This document shows, piece after piece, positions 37,416-49,590 of a DNA stretch of 64,000 nucleotides. Each line of letters starts with the position of its first letter. Positions within the stretch are counted from its first letter, which is position 1. The position numbers and the translations under genes were made by a program. The notes beneath the pieces are model-generated. The model searched no databases, had not been told where the DNA came from, and was given only the letters and a program-made list of their open reading frames with translations. The stretch lies in the NCBI GenBank assembly GCA_949316495.1, contig OX439004.1, positions 9,876,536 to 9,940,535 on the forward strand. The letters run 5' to 3'. Source of the stretch: Amphiduros pacificus. Lineage: Eukaryota > Annelida > Polychaeta > Phyllodocida > Hesionidae.

Positions 37416-40075
37416 AAGGGGCGAATCATTATTCATTCAGGGGTGGGGGTGGAGGAAAGTAAAAAAAGATATTGGTGTGACATCTGCAGAAAAAAAATGT
37501 TTCAAAGGGTCAAGTTTTTAGGAAATATGCAGTTTCAACCTTGTAGAAGTTAATTTTAGAGGGGAAAAGTAAACTAAAAAAGATTTTGCCTCCCTTCGCT
37601 CAAAACCACAATGGGTACAATCTACCCAAAATATCTTTAGGGAACTAGTTTTGTGGCATCAGCACCAAATAAAATTTGCAACATAACCTTTCGGGTAACA
37701 CACAGTCTGAGATCAATAATAAATGTTATATTGCTGTCAGACACAATCTTTTGCAAATATCCTTTTATCTTTTGTATTAACAAGACGTTCAGCTTGATTA
37801 CTTTTCTTAATATTTATTATTGGGCAAAATAATTTCATAGTCTGGATTTCTTAACTTATGATATGTGGTTACCAGGCAGAGAACCATGCAGAGAAATGCT
37901 TTGAAGTCAGTTCATTAACAACAGTAACAATCATAACTATTTATTGATAATTTTAAGTTCTCGATGTGCTTGGATGGCTGTGCAGTGTCTATATCTGATG
38001 TAACCACACTCATTGCTAATAAGACAAAACCTCCTGGCACCCAGGACTTTTAAAACTTGAAATAGTTGTATTAACTGTGAATTAGTGTAAATAATGCATT
38101 GTATCATTTTCTAATAAATCATACATCCATTTACACAGATATAAGTATAAAAATTAAGATAGGTGGCCCAAGTAACTGAGAAAAACAATTGGGAATGGCC
38201 AGTGCTGAAAAAAAATAAATCGGCAAAGGTTTTTTCCTATCTCCAATTTCTCATTCGCATGAGTAGTTTTTAATGATTTGCTATTAAGAATCTTTAGAGA
38301 GGAGAGATTTAATCAGGTAAATATTAGTATTTCAGTGGTGAGATCAGACATGCATAATGTATTTACAATGATGGCAATGGTAAGAGGTCACCACGTCAAC
38401 AGATCTCCGTATAAGGCGTGATCCAATGAACTGTCTCTTCCTGGTTAAGAGCAATAAATAAAATAGAATAAGATATTTAATAAAGACTTTTTATTAGTGA
38501 CGAATAGCAATCATATATACATAATGATATACATTTATATATATACGTTAGTAGAATATATTTTTTATCACAGAATATTGGTATATGATTTATATTGCTT
38601 CAATGTTAAAACTTCTTAAATAGAATAGATATTATTTATATTTCACAATATTTGAATTTATCAATTGATAATTATGTGTTATGATATGCTCAAGATATGT
38701 CTCACTGAGAGAAACTTGGAAGAATATAACATGACTTGTTTTTTTTTCACATGAGAGAAACCACCAGAGTTTGTCTCTGGTCACCAGCCGGTTAAGGAAT
38801 CTTCTGGTTGAATAAAGGGTGAAAATTGTGGTTGATATCTCCCAATAAAGAAATAACACGTCAATGAAATATTTCATATACCATCGTTTTTCTTTTTATG
38901 AAATATATTGTTATATAATTTTAGTTTTGTGAGGAGTAAATAGTTCATGATTATTCACATTAAACGAAGCAAAGATACACATTTCACACAAAATTGTTCA
39001 CCCTTTTACATAATGTGCAGGATAACTTCATAAAAATGTATTTACAAAATATCATATAAAATCCAAGGATATGATATACCGAGACAAATGGTTGATTCAA
39101 TGCTGATTTCTTTGACGTGTTGTAAAAACAGGTCATTATAATAACTATATTTTTTTAGTGTTTAATCAGAAGTTGAATATGATGTATACCTAATGCATTT
39201 GAATTTGCCTCTCAAAAGATAGTTGTATTTAAAAAAAATAAAATAGACATTGATAAGTCATATACTGATGCTCTGAATATCAGATCAGTTACCCCTTTAT
39301 TAATTCTGTTTCCGTCATTTTCCTTTCATTTATACAGAGATAACATAATGTACATAACATGTTAGGCCCTTAAGAGATTTTATCGGCCAAATTTCGGCCA
39401 TCTTGGTTCCTGTGCTTTCAACTGTCACAAATAATTTTGCCTCTAACACAATACATTTGTGTACATGTGAATGCATTCGCACCTCGGCTCTATTTAACTT
39501 TTTAATCTCCCACACCAAAGTCTTTCCTGTCTAAGTTTGGCATTTTCACTTAAGGAAATAACATGTTATGTTGATTACAAGTAGAGCTTTTGACGCACTC
39601 AACCTCCTCAACGACCCCTATTGGGGGGTTTCCTAATATTGAGTCTTCCAAAAATGAATTTATTTAGTCCATTATCTGAATAATACAATCATATAAATAC
39701 TTTTTAATGGAACACATTTTCTTGTAATAAACAATTTTCACTCCGTCCTTTATGGCACTGATTATACTAAAATAACGAAATTCAAATTAGAAACATTCCT
39801 ATAATAATGGATACAAATAAACATTTTCTGCCGTAAAATATTTAAACATGAACTATTGAAATAAAGTTATATTTTTTGAATAAAGTTATATTCAAATAAA
39901 GAAAGTCTCCAATGAATGCTGGTCCAACACGTATCTTTCAAATTGTAGTGATATCCAAAAATTGTCAAACGTTAATTTCTCGTATATTATTGTGGGAAGA
40001 AACCCTGTTCAAATGATGATTCTCAGACATTTCATTTGTTTGAAGATTGGGTTCCGCCAGGTGTCTCTGTTGTCT
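37416..40075. other. Downstream of the PLAC8-like gene; dispersed repeats
   Basis: About 37420-38250 is a copy of 18470-19160. About 39370-39560 shares TTTCGGCCATCTTGGTT, TGTGCTTTCA and a following pattern with about 8735-8910, and more loosely with 43960-44110, so it is one member of a dispersed family of about 200 bp. The region must contain the 3' UTR of the minus-strand PLAC8-like gene, but I cannot point to its end. No other gene seen. Confidence 0.5.
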
Positions 40076-40488
40076 TTAATATCTTGCCATACTCTGAGCC
40101 ATCTGTACTTGTTGTCCGCCCCCTTCTACTTCCTGCAAGAAATCAGAATTAAACATTCACTGATTATTCATGATATATACAAATTAAAATATACAATAAT
40201 CAAATTAATAGGACATGGAAATCCCATGTGGGATGAGACATGTTAAATAGGGAAGATTCACTTGGCTGAATAATTAATGATTGGTCAATTTGAACGCCAA
40301 TATCTGCCATAAGCGCTATGCTAGTAATCAGAGTGAGGCCAAGCAATTCTGGGTGGTACAATATGTACAAAATGGAAAGGTTATGAACCTCAGATCTCAA
40401 TTATAACAGATCAGACGCTAAAAGCCTTTCAGACATTATGACGTATTATGATTATAATATATATATACATTATGACGTATTATGATTA

Positions 40489-40558
<70 letters not shown>

Positions 40559-40576
40559 TATGACGTATTATGATTA

Positions 40577-40667
<91 letters not shown>

Positions 40668-43600
40668 TATTCCACTCCAAGGTATGAATATCACATGGCC
40701 AGTAGACTGTGTGTTGTGTTACCTCACTTTTAGTGGTGCTACATTGTGTTGATACTTCTAATTCAATACTTTATTAGTATTTCATTAATATGATCTCAAA
40801 TTCAGATGTTCTCAGCCATTGATAAAGCTAACGTGCAATTCCCACGGCAGGACTGAGCTTAATGAATAAATGCTGCTGCAACATGTATAATAAGATAATA
40901 GGTGTTTGGGTGGTATCCAAGAAACATGGGTAGCCAGAGCGACATCTGTTGCCAGCACCATCAGTACTACTACCAGGTTAATGCGGAGGAGTATACATAT
41001 GGGACAGAGACAGCGAGAGGAATGTCACTGTCTAGCAACCCTGCGTCAACGACATTGTCGCTGAAGTGCGCCCATGGCAACGGCTGTTATAGCACCAGTC
41101 AGTTTGCACTCGCATCTCTGTTTACTTTGCACGTCCTGAACGCGGCTCACATTGAGTTCACTCAAATATTCATTGCATCATATTAAAAGCATTCAAGTCA
41201 ATAGTGTGGCTCAGAGTTCAGTCATTCATGTTGGAATTCTTATTTCCAGTCCGTCCTTTTAGAGAGGCGTGTAATATTGCTATTCTACGAATTGAGTGGT
41301 AATGAATGGGTCATTAATTATTCAAGAGGGGGGAGGTTAGATTTGTTTACCTAAGTCCATTTTATGTCTGTCTTCTTCGTATATTCGTTTACATAAGTAT
41401 ATCTTGTGTTTCCCTTTCCTGTTATATTTGTTTGTATGAATCCCTTTTATTTCCCTTCAAACCTGTTTGCATGAGTTAATCTATCTTCCCCTGTCCCTTA
41501 GATTTGCCTGTATGAGTCCATTTAATGCTTCCCTTCCATCTTTTCCTTAGATAATTTATCTCAACTAGTCTTCACATCTACAGAGCCATCCTATGACATC
41601 ACAACATCTCAATTATTTAAGAATAAAACTTTCATAGCATTTACCTATTTCAGAACTTAAATCACATTTTACATATATCGCCTCTATAAGAAAATATGGA
41701 TGGCAAAACATTCCAGACTCTTTCTATCGTTTGATATATCTTTATACTTTTTGACAAACATAATTCTGACAATGTGCACCTGATAACTTTAATGTAAGGT
41801 AATATGCTTTATTATTGTCATAGTGCAATTGCCCTCTTGATTAAAACTATATTATTCTCTGAGTAAAAATGAGTTTATGATACATGTAGTTGTAAATTGA
41901 CAGACGAATTGCTCTCATTCAGTGCAAGGCTTGGTGCGCGGTAGCTGATTGGTCCAGTTCCATTTTGTTTTTATATGATGGTATTTTACCAGCAAATATT
42001 ATTGAACTTATTTTTCAAGACCTTAGCGATAATAATATTGACTGGTGACTGGTTGGCAACTGGGTGGTACGTAGCTGGTCGGTAACTTGGCAGTACCTGG
42101 GCAGTAACTGGGTGGTAAATGGATGATAACTGGGTGATAACTGGTCGGTATAACTGTAGTGTTCTCCAATCACCCATCGGCAAAGCCCAGATAGGTGATC
42201 TGGAGAGGTCTGAGATTTTTGCTTTTCCTTCATAATCTCGTTTAGATGTGATTTTTTAAATACCCAACTGTTTTAGTGATAATTCATTTTTTATGTATAA
42301 TTATATCTAAAATCTCACTAAAAAGCTTGATTATTCTTTGGATAACATTAAATAAGGAAAATATAAATACTTGATAATAATCACCAGCTGCAAAAATTGA
42401 GTCAAACCCGTTTTAACAGCAGTTGAAACGGGTTAAATTTTGACGTTTAAACGGGTTTACCTCAGATTTTACAGCTGGCGATTTTTTACTTCACTAGAGC
42501 TCTAACAACTCCACCAAACTTTTCTTTGGTTGAAATTGGTAAAGACCTTGGACGTTCGACAAACCCCTCCAGATCACCTATCTGGGCTTTGCCGATTGGT
42601 GATTGGAGAACACTAGTATAACTGGGTGGTGACTGGTCAGTATAACTAGGCAATAACTGGGTGGTAACTGAGTGGTAACTGGATGATAACTGGGTGATAA
42701 CTGGGTGGTAAATGGGTGGTAACTGGATGATAACTGGGTGGTAACTGGGTGGTAACTGGATGATAACTGGATGGTAACTGGGTGGTAACTGAATAATAAC
42801 TGAAACTTGGTAAATAATCATGGCTAGAATGATGTCTAAACCATGTGGCAGAAACCAACAACAAGCTGTGTTTGGCAAAAATTACCTTTCACCCTTCAAC
42901 GGACATATTGATTTGAGCTCCGCAAAACGGCCACCGATAGTGAAGATTAATGACCGATTTAGGCTGAGGTTCAAACTTAAAATATTACCTCAAATTCTGG
43001 AGCAAAAAAACAGATAGATATGTTTGCCTCAAACCCCAGAATAGAACATCAGAAAATGTGCTTTTGTTCAAGTGTTGTTGACATTTTGTTTTGTAGAGAG
43101 CTTGGTAATATCCAGGTGACACCATACTGTTTAGAATGGTCACCTTGGAGTAGACACAAACAAATCATTACCTTACTCATGCCATTGCAGTCTGTCTGTG
43201 GCTAAATAGGATAGAATTTCTTCCTTTTGATATCACTCCTTTTCAAAAGGGAACAGCATGGAGAAAAATTAAACCCGAACTAATTTTTAATTTTGAACAG
43301 TTATGAATTCATACACTCATTATTGTGTATTAAAATACATTAACAGAAATGTTTTAATAAAAGATATTTTTTATTCTGAATTACGATATGCATTTAGAGA
43401 TTGAGAAGAGGTGTTCTTCGGTTTTGATTTCATATTGTCTTGCGCAATTTTTGCAACTACCCATGCAAGCTTGCACCACAATGACATACCACAATGACAT
43501 ACCACAATGACATACCACAATGACATACCACAATGACCTACCACAATGACATACCACAATGACCTACCACGATGACATACCACGATGACCTACCATGATG

Positions 43601-46600
43601 ACATACCACGATGACATACCACAATGATATACCACGATGACATACCGCTATGACATACCACGATGACATACCACAATGACATACCACAATGACATACCAC
43701 AATGATATACCACGATGACATACCACAATGACCTACCACAATGACATACCATACCACAATGACCTAACACAATGACATACCACGATGACATACCACAATG
43801 ACATACCACAATAACATACCACGATTATAGTGCTGACCAATAAGAATAAAGCAGCAGTTCTACATCATTTCTGCAGAATACTATTGATACTATTTGAATC
43901 TGCTGTCACAAACTATCCTTTTTGAAACCACTACTGACTACAAAATGGCTAAGGCTACCGCTATCACATAAGATTTAGCCGCTAATAGAATCCCTGTGAA
44001 TGCGCGAGCGGCTCTGTCCTAATCAACTGTTTATACCCCCATTGCTCACGTTCCTAACTTCAGAGTCTGACTTCCAAAATCAGGCATGTTCACTTATGGG
44101 AAAAACACGTCATTATATATCCAGATCTGAATGCATGTTTGTGAAAAGCCCCAATACGAGGCCGTTCTCCTTTGCTTTGGACCCTTCATAGCTAGGTTGT
44201 GCCATATTTTACCTCTGCAAGTTTAGGTCAGATGTGACTTTGATTGAGTTCACATCTATAGTCCTTCCTGACCTTCTAGCAACCGCGCTAATATGAACTT
44301 TTATGTAGCACGAAAGTTCAACAAAGCGTGCTCAACAAAATATTTTTCCAATATATCGATATCACAGGAGTAGGAGGAAAAAGAACCAAATTGATGTATA
44401 ATATATAGCTGCTGATAATAAGATTTAAAATTTAGAATGCTTTCTTAGTTATTAGAAATCATAATACTTGCAATGAGAAAATATTATGGCAAACAAAAAT
44501 GAGTTGTTGATATTGCCCACTTATGGGAGCATTGTGATGACCATTGACTATTATGGTGAGCAATGGATATCACGATGAGCAATGAATTTTGCAATGCATG
44601 AGCAATGGCTATTTTGATGAGCAATGAGTATTGTGATTACCAATGGCTATTGTGATGAGCAATTAGTATTGTGGTGAGCAATGAGCATTATGATGAACAA
44701 TGGGCATTGTGGTGAGCAATAAATATTGTGCTGAGCAATGAGATTTATGATGAACAAATATATGAAATATGGCCAGTGTGTTAAGTGACACGTGAATATG
44801 AACCCCATATATCCTGTATGACGGGTCTGGACAGAATGCAAACATGTGGTTATGGTTGGTTTATCTCTCATAGGTGAGAAAGTTTCAGTTAAGGAGGAAG
44901 GTGCGCCCACATTGCTACATTGCCACAAAACTAACTAAATGATGTGTTTGATCAGACATGGGTAAAATGTAAATTATTATTATATATAATATTGATGTTT
45001 ATTATGAACCATACAAATTGATACTTATTTTAGATGTATGATATCTGTCAAAACAATGTTCTGAAATGATAAACTATAAATTTATTGACGTAACAGTGTT
45101 TAGAGTTATGAATTTAACATGTTGGATCGCTATCATTAGATTGTTTCATAACGTCTATATAACTTGAATGAAATCCATTTCATTCTGATTTTCATCAATG
45201 TTTTCCGATGAAAGCGTTCGCTCTTTTCATTCGAAAAGAAACATATTTTTTGCATATGTGGGTTTTATTATTTGAAAACTCTGACAGAAAATGCTAATTT
45301 CTTCTGCAAGTTTCATAAAATCATTGCATTGACCGGCTCATATTACACAAATAACAATTTATTGAATAATTTACTAATTTATTGCATGTATTTTTGCCAA
45401 TGTTCATACGCAAATGTTATTATTGGCATAAATCATGAACCTGCATGAGGCATTCACTGGTGACAAAGTTTCGTTTGATACAATTTTTTCCAGTTACATA
45501 GACATTACCTTGTATCAAACACAAAATTAGACCTCAATAAATGTATACCATTATTTTGTATGTACGCCACTATCATCGAAATAATTTCCTATTTTTTTTA
45601 TTTCTCGTAATTTTGCACAAGAATAGTATATTTGTATTTGGATATAAGTTCAATTATGATAATAAAATCATAAAATTTCACTGTTCATAACTTCAAAACG
45701 CAATTAAGGACAGGTTTATAACTAAGGATTCATTAAATCTGAATTGTCGTACCTGTGAACATGTCAAAACATGTCTGTCTGATCTTTAAGCAGGTGCTGG
45801 TCTGAGCCTTAAAGCTTTCATGTAATCGCGTAGGTCATAGACAATTTTACAGGGATTTGATTATTTTTAAATGATATGTGGTTATGAAAGTGTGACGCAA
45901 ACAAGCTATCTCTGTGAAATCAACCAAAATACAGCTGCCCGGATTATCACTTTTATTTTTGCTAAAAGTGGCAAAGACTGAGCTGCGATCACTGTGGTGG
46001 TTGGTAAGGTTGTTAAGCCTGTATTTAATAGACAAACACCAATGGACAAACATCCCTCTGTTTGTCAAATCACTTAAGTGTTCCAATCTGAGGGTGCCGC
46101 CCCATTGTTAGGAAAACTTCTCACTAATCAGGTATTTGCTTTAGTTCACTAGTCAGCCAAATTAATCTGTGTCCACTTTGAAATGGTACAAAAATAAATG
46201 TAGAGGTAATATGATGCGTATAAACACTTGATCAGAATTCAGGGTAGAAACGTTAGCATTATATAAGGAATATTTGCTGAATTCATAAAGTATTAAGCTG
46301 TTGAAGCTTCACAAATGGAGTGAGTGGGCAATACATATTGACTGATCAATATTTGCAATCGCTTTTATAGCTTACAGTGCACATAGTATGACCTCGATTT
46401 TTCAGCGAAATTGGTCTGTGTGAGAAATATTTATCATGTTTTCTTTAAATGACCAAATCTGCACTCACATGTAATACACGTGTATGCATGAATAGAGTAT
46501 TATTGTCTGATCGATGTGTAATAAGTTCCCTGAATGGTTTCACAATCAATTTCATATTGTTTTTGCATCAAGCGCAAGCAAATACAGCCATGTTACATTT

Positions 46601-49118
46601 GACTGAAATATAGATCGCTTTCACAGTCTTAACAGAGGCAATCGATTGTTCGTGAGAGCTGCTACTTGACCAAATGATCACAAGGATTATAATCAACATT
46701 ATAGGCCCGTTTGGAGTCAATGTGAGAACTATAAATGGTATAAAACAATTGATGCAATAGAATGATTAATAAACTTCATTCTCTCGGTGTCCCCATCTCT
46801 CCTCTAAAATCCTGAATACTGAAAGTTGTTTGTTGAAATCATTAACGATCTAGTTCTAGAACCGATGTTTTGATGCACTGATGAAATTATTATCGATTAA
46901 ATTGCCACGAATCAATTGATATTCCAACAAACATGGCAACTTGCAATCGCATCTTTATTTATGACCCTGTGAATGAAGCCAAATTCTATTATGTTGCGTT
47001 TTAATTGCCCTTTCGATCCTGATTTGACCTAATGATGCAACGCGTCCTAGATTTTGGAGGAAACATATCTCATCAAAATATCCAGTATTTTCTCAAGTTG
47101 CTTGGTTATGGTTAAACAGGTATATGGGTAGGTGGGCATGAAGGGTAGGTGGGCATGATGGGTAGGTGGGCATGATGGGTAGGTGAGCATGATGGGTAGC
47201 TGAGCATGATGGGTAGGTGGGCATGATGGTTAGGTGGGCATGATGGGTAGGTGGGCATGATGGGTAGGTGAGCATGATGGGTAGCTGAGCATGATGGGTA
47301 GGTGGGCATGATGGTTAGGTGAGCATGATGGGTAGGTGAGCATGATGGGTAGGTGGGCATGATGGTTAGGTGAGCATGATGGGTAGGTGGGCATGATGGA
47401 TAGGCGAGCATGATGGGTAGGTGAGTGGGTAAGTGGGCATGATGGGTAGGTGAGCATGATGGGTAGGTGAGCATGATGGGTAGGTGAGCATGATGGGTAG
47501 GTGGGCATGATGGGTAGCTGAGCATGATGGGTAGGTGAGTGGGTAAGTGGGCATGATGGGTAGGTGGGCATGATGGGTAGGTGAGCATGATGGGTAGGTG
47601 AGCATGATGGGTAGGTGAGCATGATGGGTAGGTGAGCATGATGGGTAGGCGAGCATGATGGGTAGGTGAGCATGATGGGTAGGTGGGCATGATGGGTAGG
47701 TGAGCATGATGGGTAGGTGGGCATGATGGGTAGGTGGACATGATGGGTAGGTGAGCATGATGAGTAGGTGAGCATGATGAGTAGGTGGGCATGATGGGTA
47801 GGTGAGCATGATGGGTAGGTGAGCATGATGGGTAGGTGAGCATGATGGGTAGGTGGGCATGATGGGTAGGTGGACATGATGGGTAGGTGAGCATGATGGG
47901 TAGGTGAGCATGATGAGTAGGTGGGCATGATGGGTAGGTGAGCATGATGGGTAGGCGAGCATGATGGGTAGGTGAGCATGATGGGTAGGCGAGCATGATG
48001 GGTAGGTGAGCATGATGGGTAGGTGAGCATGATGGGTAGGCGAGCATGATGGGTAGGCGAGCATGATGGGTAGGTGAGCATGATGGGTAGGTGAGCATGA
48101 TGGGTAGGTGAGCATGATGGGTAGGTGAGCATGATGGGTAGGTGGGCATGATGGGTAGGTGAGCATGATGGGTAGGCGAGCATGATGGGTAGGCGAGCAT
48201 GATGGGTAGGCGAGCATGATGGGTAGGTGAGCATGATGGGTAGGTGAGCATGATGGGTAGGTGGGCATGATGGGTAGGCGAGCATGATGGGTAGCGGAGC
48301 ATGATGGGTAGGTGAGCATGATGGGTAGGCGGGCATGATGGGTAGATGAGCATGGTGGGTAGCGGAGCATGTTGGTAGGTGAGCATGATGGGTAGGTGAG
48401 CATGATGGGTAGGTGAGCATGATGGGTAGCTGAGCATGATGGGTAGGTGAGTGAGAAGCCAATATTTACCTGAGCTTCTTGTACCAAGGCGCAGATACCG
48501 CAGAGCCAGTGAATTATACAGTCATTAATACAGCTTCCCTGAAAACGCAATTAAACCAACATGTTAACCAACATGTTAACCAAAGATTCAGATTTAATAA
48601 TTGAACCTCAAGTTAATATCATATATTTAAGACCCAGTAGCACACTTCTGTTTGAAGAAGAGGTATTTTCTTTTATTTATTCGCCAAATGATATGTGAAT
48701 ATCAATCTTTTTTCATTAAAAAAAATCTCAAGATAAATGCATTTTGTCACGCAGAATCAAAATTATTTCTCGGCTAGAAGGGTTAATTATGGATCAAACC
48801 GCCGATATCCTTATCCAAAAAATCTGTCTCTTTTTCTTTTTAAATAAGTCTTAAATTGGAAATCAATTCATGTAAATGCCAAAATGGAGGAGAAGATGTA
48901 CCAACCTCTATGCCGTTCTTTTCTCGTATTTTTCCCCTGATGGCGGACCTTGACCACAGACTGACGGGCCCTAGCAGGCAGAGGCAGCCGTAGAGGAAGC
49001 AACTCTCTCCCACGGCCTCAGCATTCTTCCCCGCCGTCAGACAAGGAACAAAATACGTGATGATGCACACGCCGAAATTATCAAAGCAACCAAAAAGACC
49101 GTGCTTAAATTCTCCCAT
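40076..49118 (-). CDS. PLAC8/cornifelin-like cysteine-rich protein
   Basis: Three minus-strand exons: 49118-48906 (71 codons, ATG), 48538-48470 (23 codons) and 40132-40076 (18 codons plus TAA). All are phase 0 with GT/AG ends, giving 112 residues, the usual size for PLAC8-family proteins. Exon 1 begins [20 protein letters not shown] and has PCLTAG and the central hydrophobic [11 protein letters not shown], then [12 protein letters not shown]. Exon 2 is [23 protein letters not shown], the family's C-x3-D-C-x3-HW-x-C-x2-C-x-L-x-QEA signature. Exon 3 is [18 protein letters not shown], resembling PLAC8 tails. Family members are small membrane-associated proteins; plant relatives affect metal resistance and organ size, and animal ones have mixed roles. 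Intron 1 (48539-48905) shows nothing of note. Intron 2 is 8.3 kb and full of repeats. The short last exon is the least certain part. Confidence 0.82.
40430..40662. repeat. Compound (AT)n repeat
   Basis: Two long (AT)n runs (about 40488-40554 and 40578-40660). The 20-mer ATTATGACGTATTATGATTA lies before a short AT tract at about 40437, again before the first run, and between the two runs. This looks like a tandem duplication of a spacer plus AT tract. It is in intron 2 of the PLAC8-like gene. Open frames of alternating Ile and Tyr are artefacts. Confidence 0.93.
40663..42039. other. Intron 2 of PLAC8-like gene, no repeat recognised
   Basis: AT-rich intronic DNA. The plus-strand open frame 40902-41186 lies in locally richer GC and reads [20 protein letters not shown]; it has no recognisable domain and no clear splice context. 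I leave it unannotated. Confidence 0.4.
42040..42806. repeat. Minisatellite of ACTGGGTGGTA type, split by a MITE
   Basis: Short units of about 11 bp (AACTGGGTGGT, AACTGGATGAT and relatives) occur at about 42040-42147 and again at 42616-42806. They read continuously if the 459-bp MITE between them is removed. Minus-strand open frames rich in Ser-Tyr-His-Pro here are repeat artefacts. Confidence 0.85.
42157..42615. mobile_element. 459-bp MITE with 9-bp TSD, copy 1
   Basis: The termini TAGTGTTCTCCAATCACC and the inverse GGTGATTGGAGAACACTA extend as inverted repeats of about 50 bp, including CCCAGATAGGTGATCTGGAG. The direct 9-bp duplication GTATAACTG flanks it at 42148-42156 and 42616-42624. A 9-bp duplication with long TIRs fits a Mutator-like non-autonomous element; Merlin (8-9 bp) is the alternative. 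There is no coding capacity. An internal inverted pair (CAGCTGCAAAA and its inverse) surrounds AAACCCGTTTTAA-type sequence. Confidence 0.88.
42807..43477. other. Intron 2 of PLAC8-like gene, no feature seen
   Basis: Unremarkable intronic sequence between two minisatellites. Short open frames at 42820 and 43020 show no domain and no convincing splice sites. Confidence 0.4.
43478..43829. repeat. Minisatellite, 13-bp unit
   Basis: About 27 copies of ATGACATACCACA with CGATG and CCTACC variants. Thirteen is not a multiple of three, so a stop-free unit keeps several frames open on the minus strand. Those frames (Val-Cys-His-Cys-Gly-Met type) are not genes. Confidence 0.95.
43830..47112. other. 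Intron 2 of PLAC8-like gene, mixed repeats
   Basis: About 43960-44110 looks like a member of the dispersed family also near 8735 and 39370 (shared CTGTCCTAATCAACT and AAAATCAGGCATGTTCACTTA-type sequence). About 44520-44740 is a degenerate tandem repeat of about 18 bp round GATGAGCAATGAGTATTGT. About 45925-45960 encodes [10 protein letters not shown], a possible scrap of LINE reverse transcriptase. The rest is AT-rich with nothing recognised. Confidence 0.5.
47113..48455. repeat. Minisatellite, 17-bp unit, about 78 copies
   Basis: Units of GAGCATGATGGGTAGGT with GGGC, GGCGAGC, GTAGCTGAGC and GGACATG variants. Higher-order structure is visible: a variant block containing GTGAGTGGGTAAGTGGGCAT recurs about 114 bp apart (47425 and 47539), and a GGTGGACATGATG variant recurs about 135 bp apart. 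Because the stop-free unit is not a multiple of three, all three minus-strand frames stay open for about 400 codons. The array ends about 15 bp from the splice donor of PLAC8-like exon 2. Confidence 0.97.
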
Positions 49119-49430
49119 TCTTGCTTAAATGTTGTCTCCTTTTTTAAGAATTATAAACGGGTGTGAAAGTGTATGTCGTGTAAGGGTCCGCAGGAGGAGT
49201 GGTACTGGCTGAGGTAGCTGAGCGTCTATGGAGACATGTTTGTCTCCTGTTACCATGGAGGTCATGCTTCGATAATGTTACTACAGCTTGCGACACGCAA
49301 TCTGCAAGTGACTTAAAAGATGCAGATCAGTTTAACAATCACCTGCCTATGTTTATCGATCTTTTTTGTCACATGCACGTGTTAGACCTCATTCTTATAA
49401 CATTTTGTGCATTTTGAGCTTTGAAAACAT
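49119..49430. promoter_or_regulatory. Possible bidirectional promoter region
   Basis: The 312 bp between the PLAC8-like ATG (minus, 49118) and a plus-strand ATG at 49431. It is somewhat richer in GC than its surroundings. No clear TATA box is seen on either strand. The assignment rests only on the head-to-head layout and is weak if the plus-strand frame is not real. Confidence 0.3.
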
Positions 49431-49590
49431 AATGGCAGATTTGACGACGACGACAGGTGTCGGTGTCGCCCGCTGTATAACTATCGCTTCTGCATTCTCT
49501 GATATCAGAATATTGATCTTCTTGAAGCTCGCGACTATCATATTCCAGTTGTTGGGACTTGTAGTTACTGTTATTATAAATACCTGCTAA
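49431..49590 (+). CDS. Possible first exon of a small membrane protein
   Basis: An ATG opens MADLTTTTGVGVARCITIAS, continues AFSDIRILIFLKLATIIFQ and a hydrophobic LLGLVVTVIINTC, then stops at 49588-49590 (TAA). The composition looks like a real N-terminus: a polar Thr-rich start, then a membrane segment. It may be a 52-residue protein, or the first exon of a split gene with a donor before the stop (for example GTAGTT after GGACTT). I found no later exons, recognise no family, and keep confidence low. Confidence 0.3.

Noticed and set aside
40902-41186. Plus-strand 94-codon frame in the PLAC8-like intron
   Set aside because: No domain, no convincing splice sites and no partner exons; slightly raised GC alone is not enough.
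45900-46130. Possible LINE RT scrap ([10 protein letters not shown])
   Set aside because: Only about ten residues fit the RT C-terminal pattern; the rest does not align, so not called as an element.
47112-48550. Overlapping minus-strand frames of 394-441 codons, rich in Thr-Tyr-Pro-Ser-Cys and His-Ala-His-Leu-Pro
   Set aside because: All three frames are open only because a stop-free 17-bp unit is repeated; no splice or start context except the short true PLAC8-like exon at 48470-48538.
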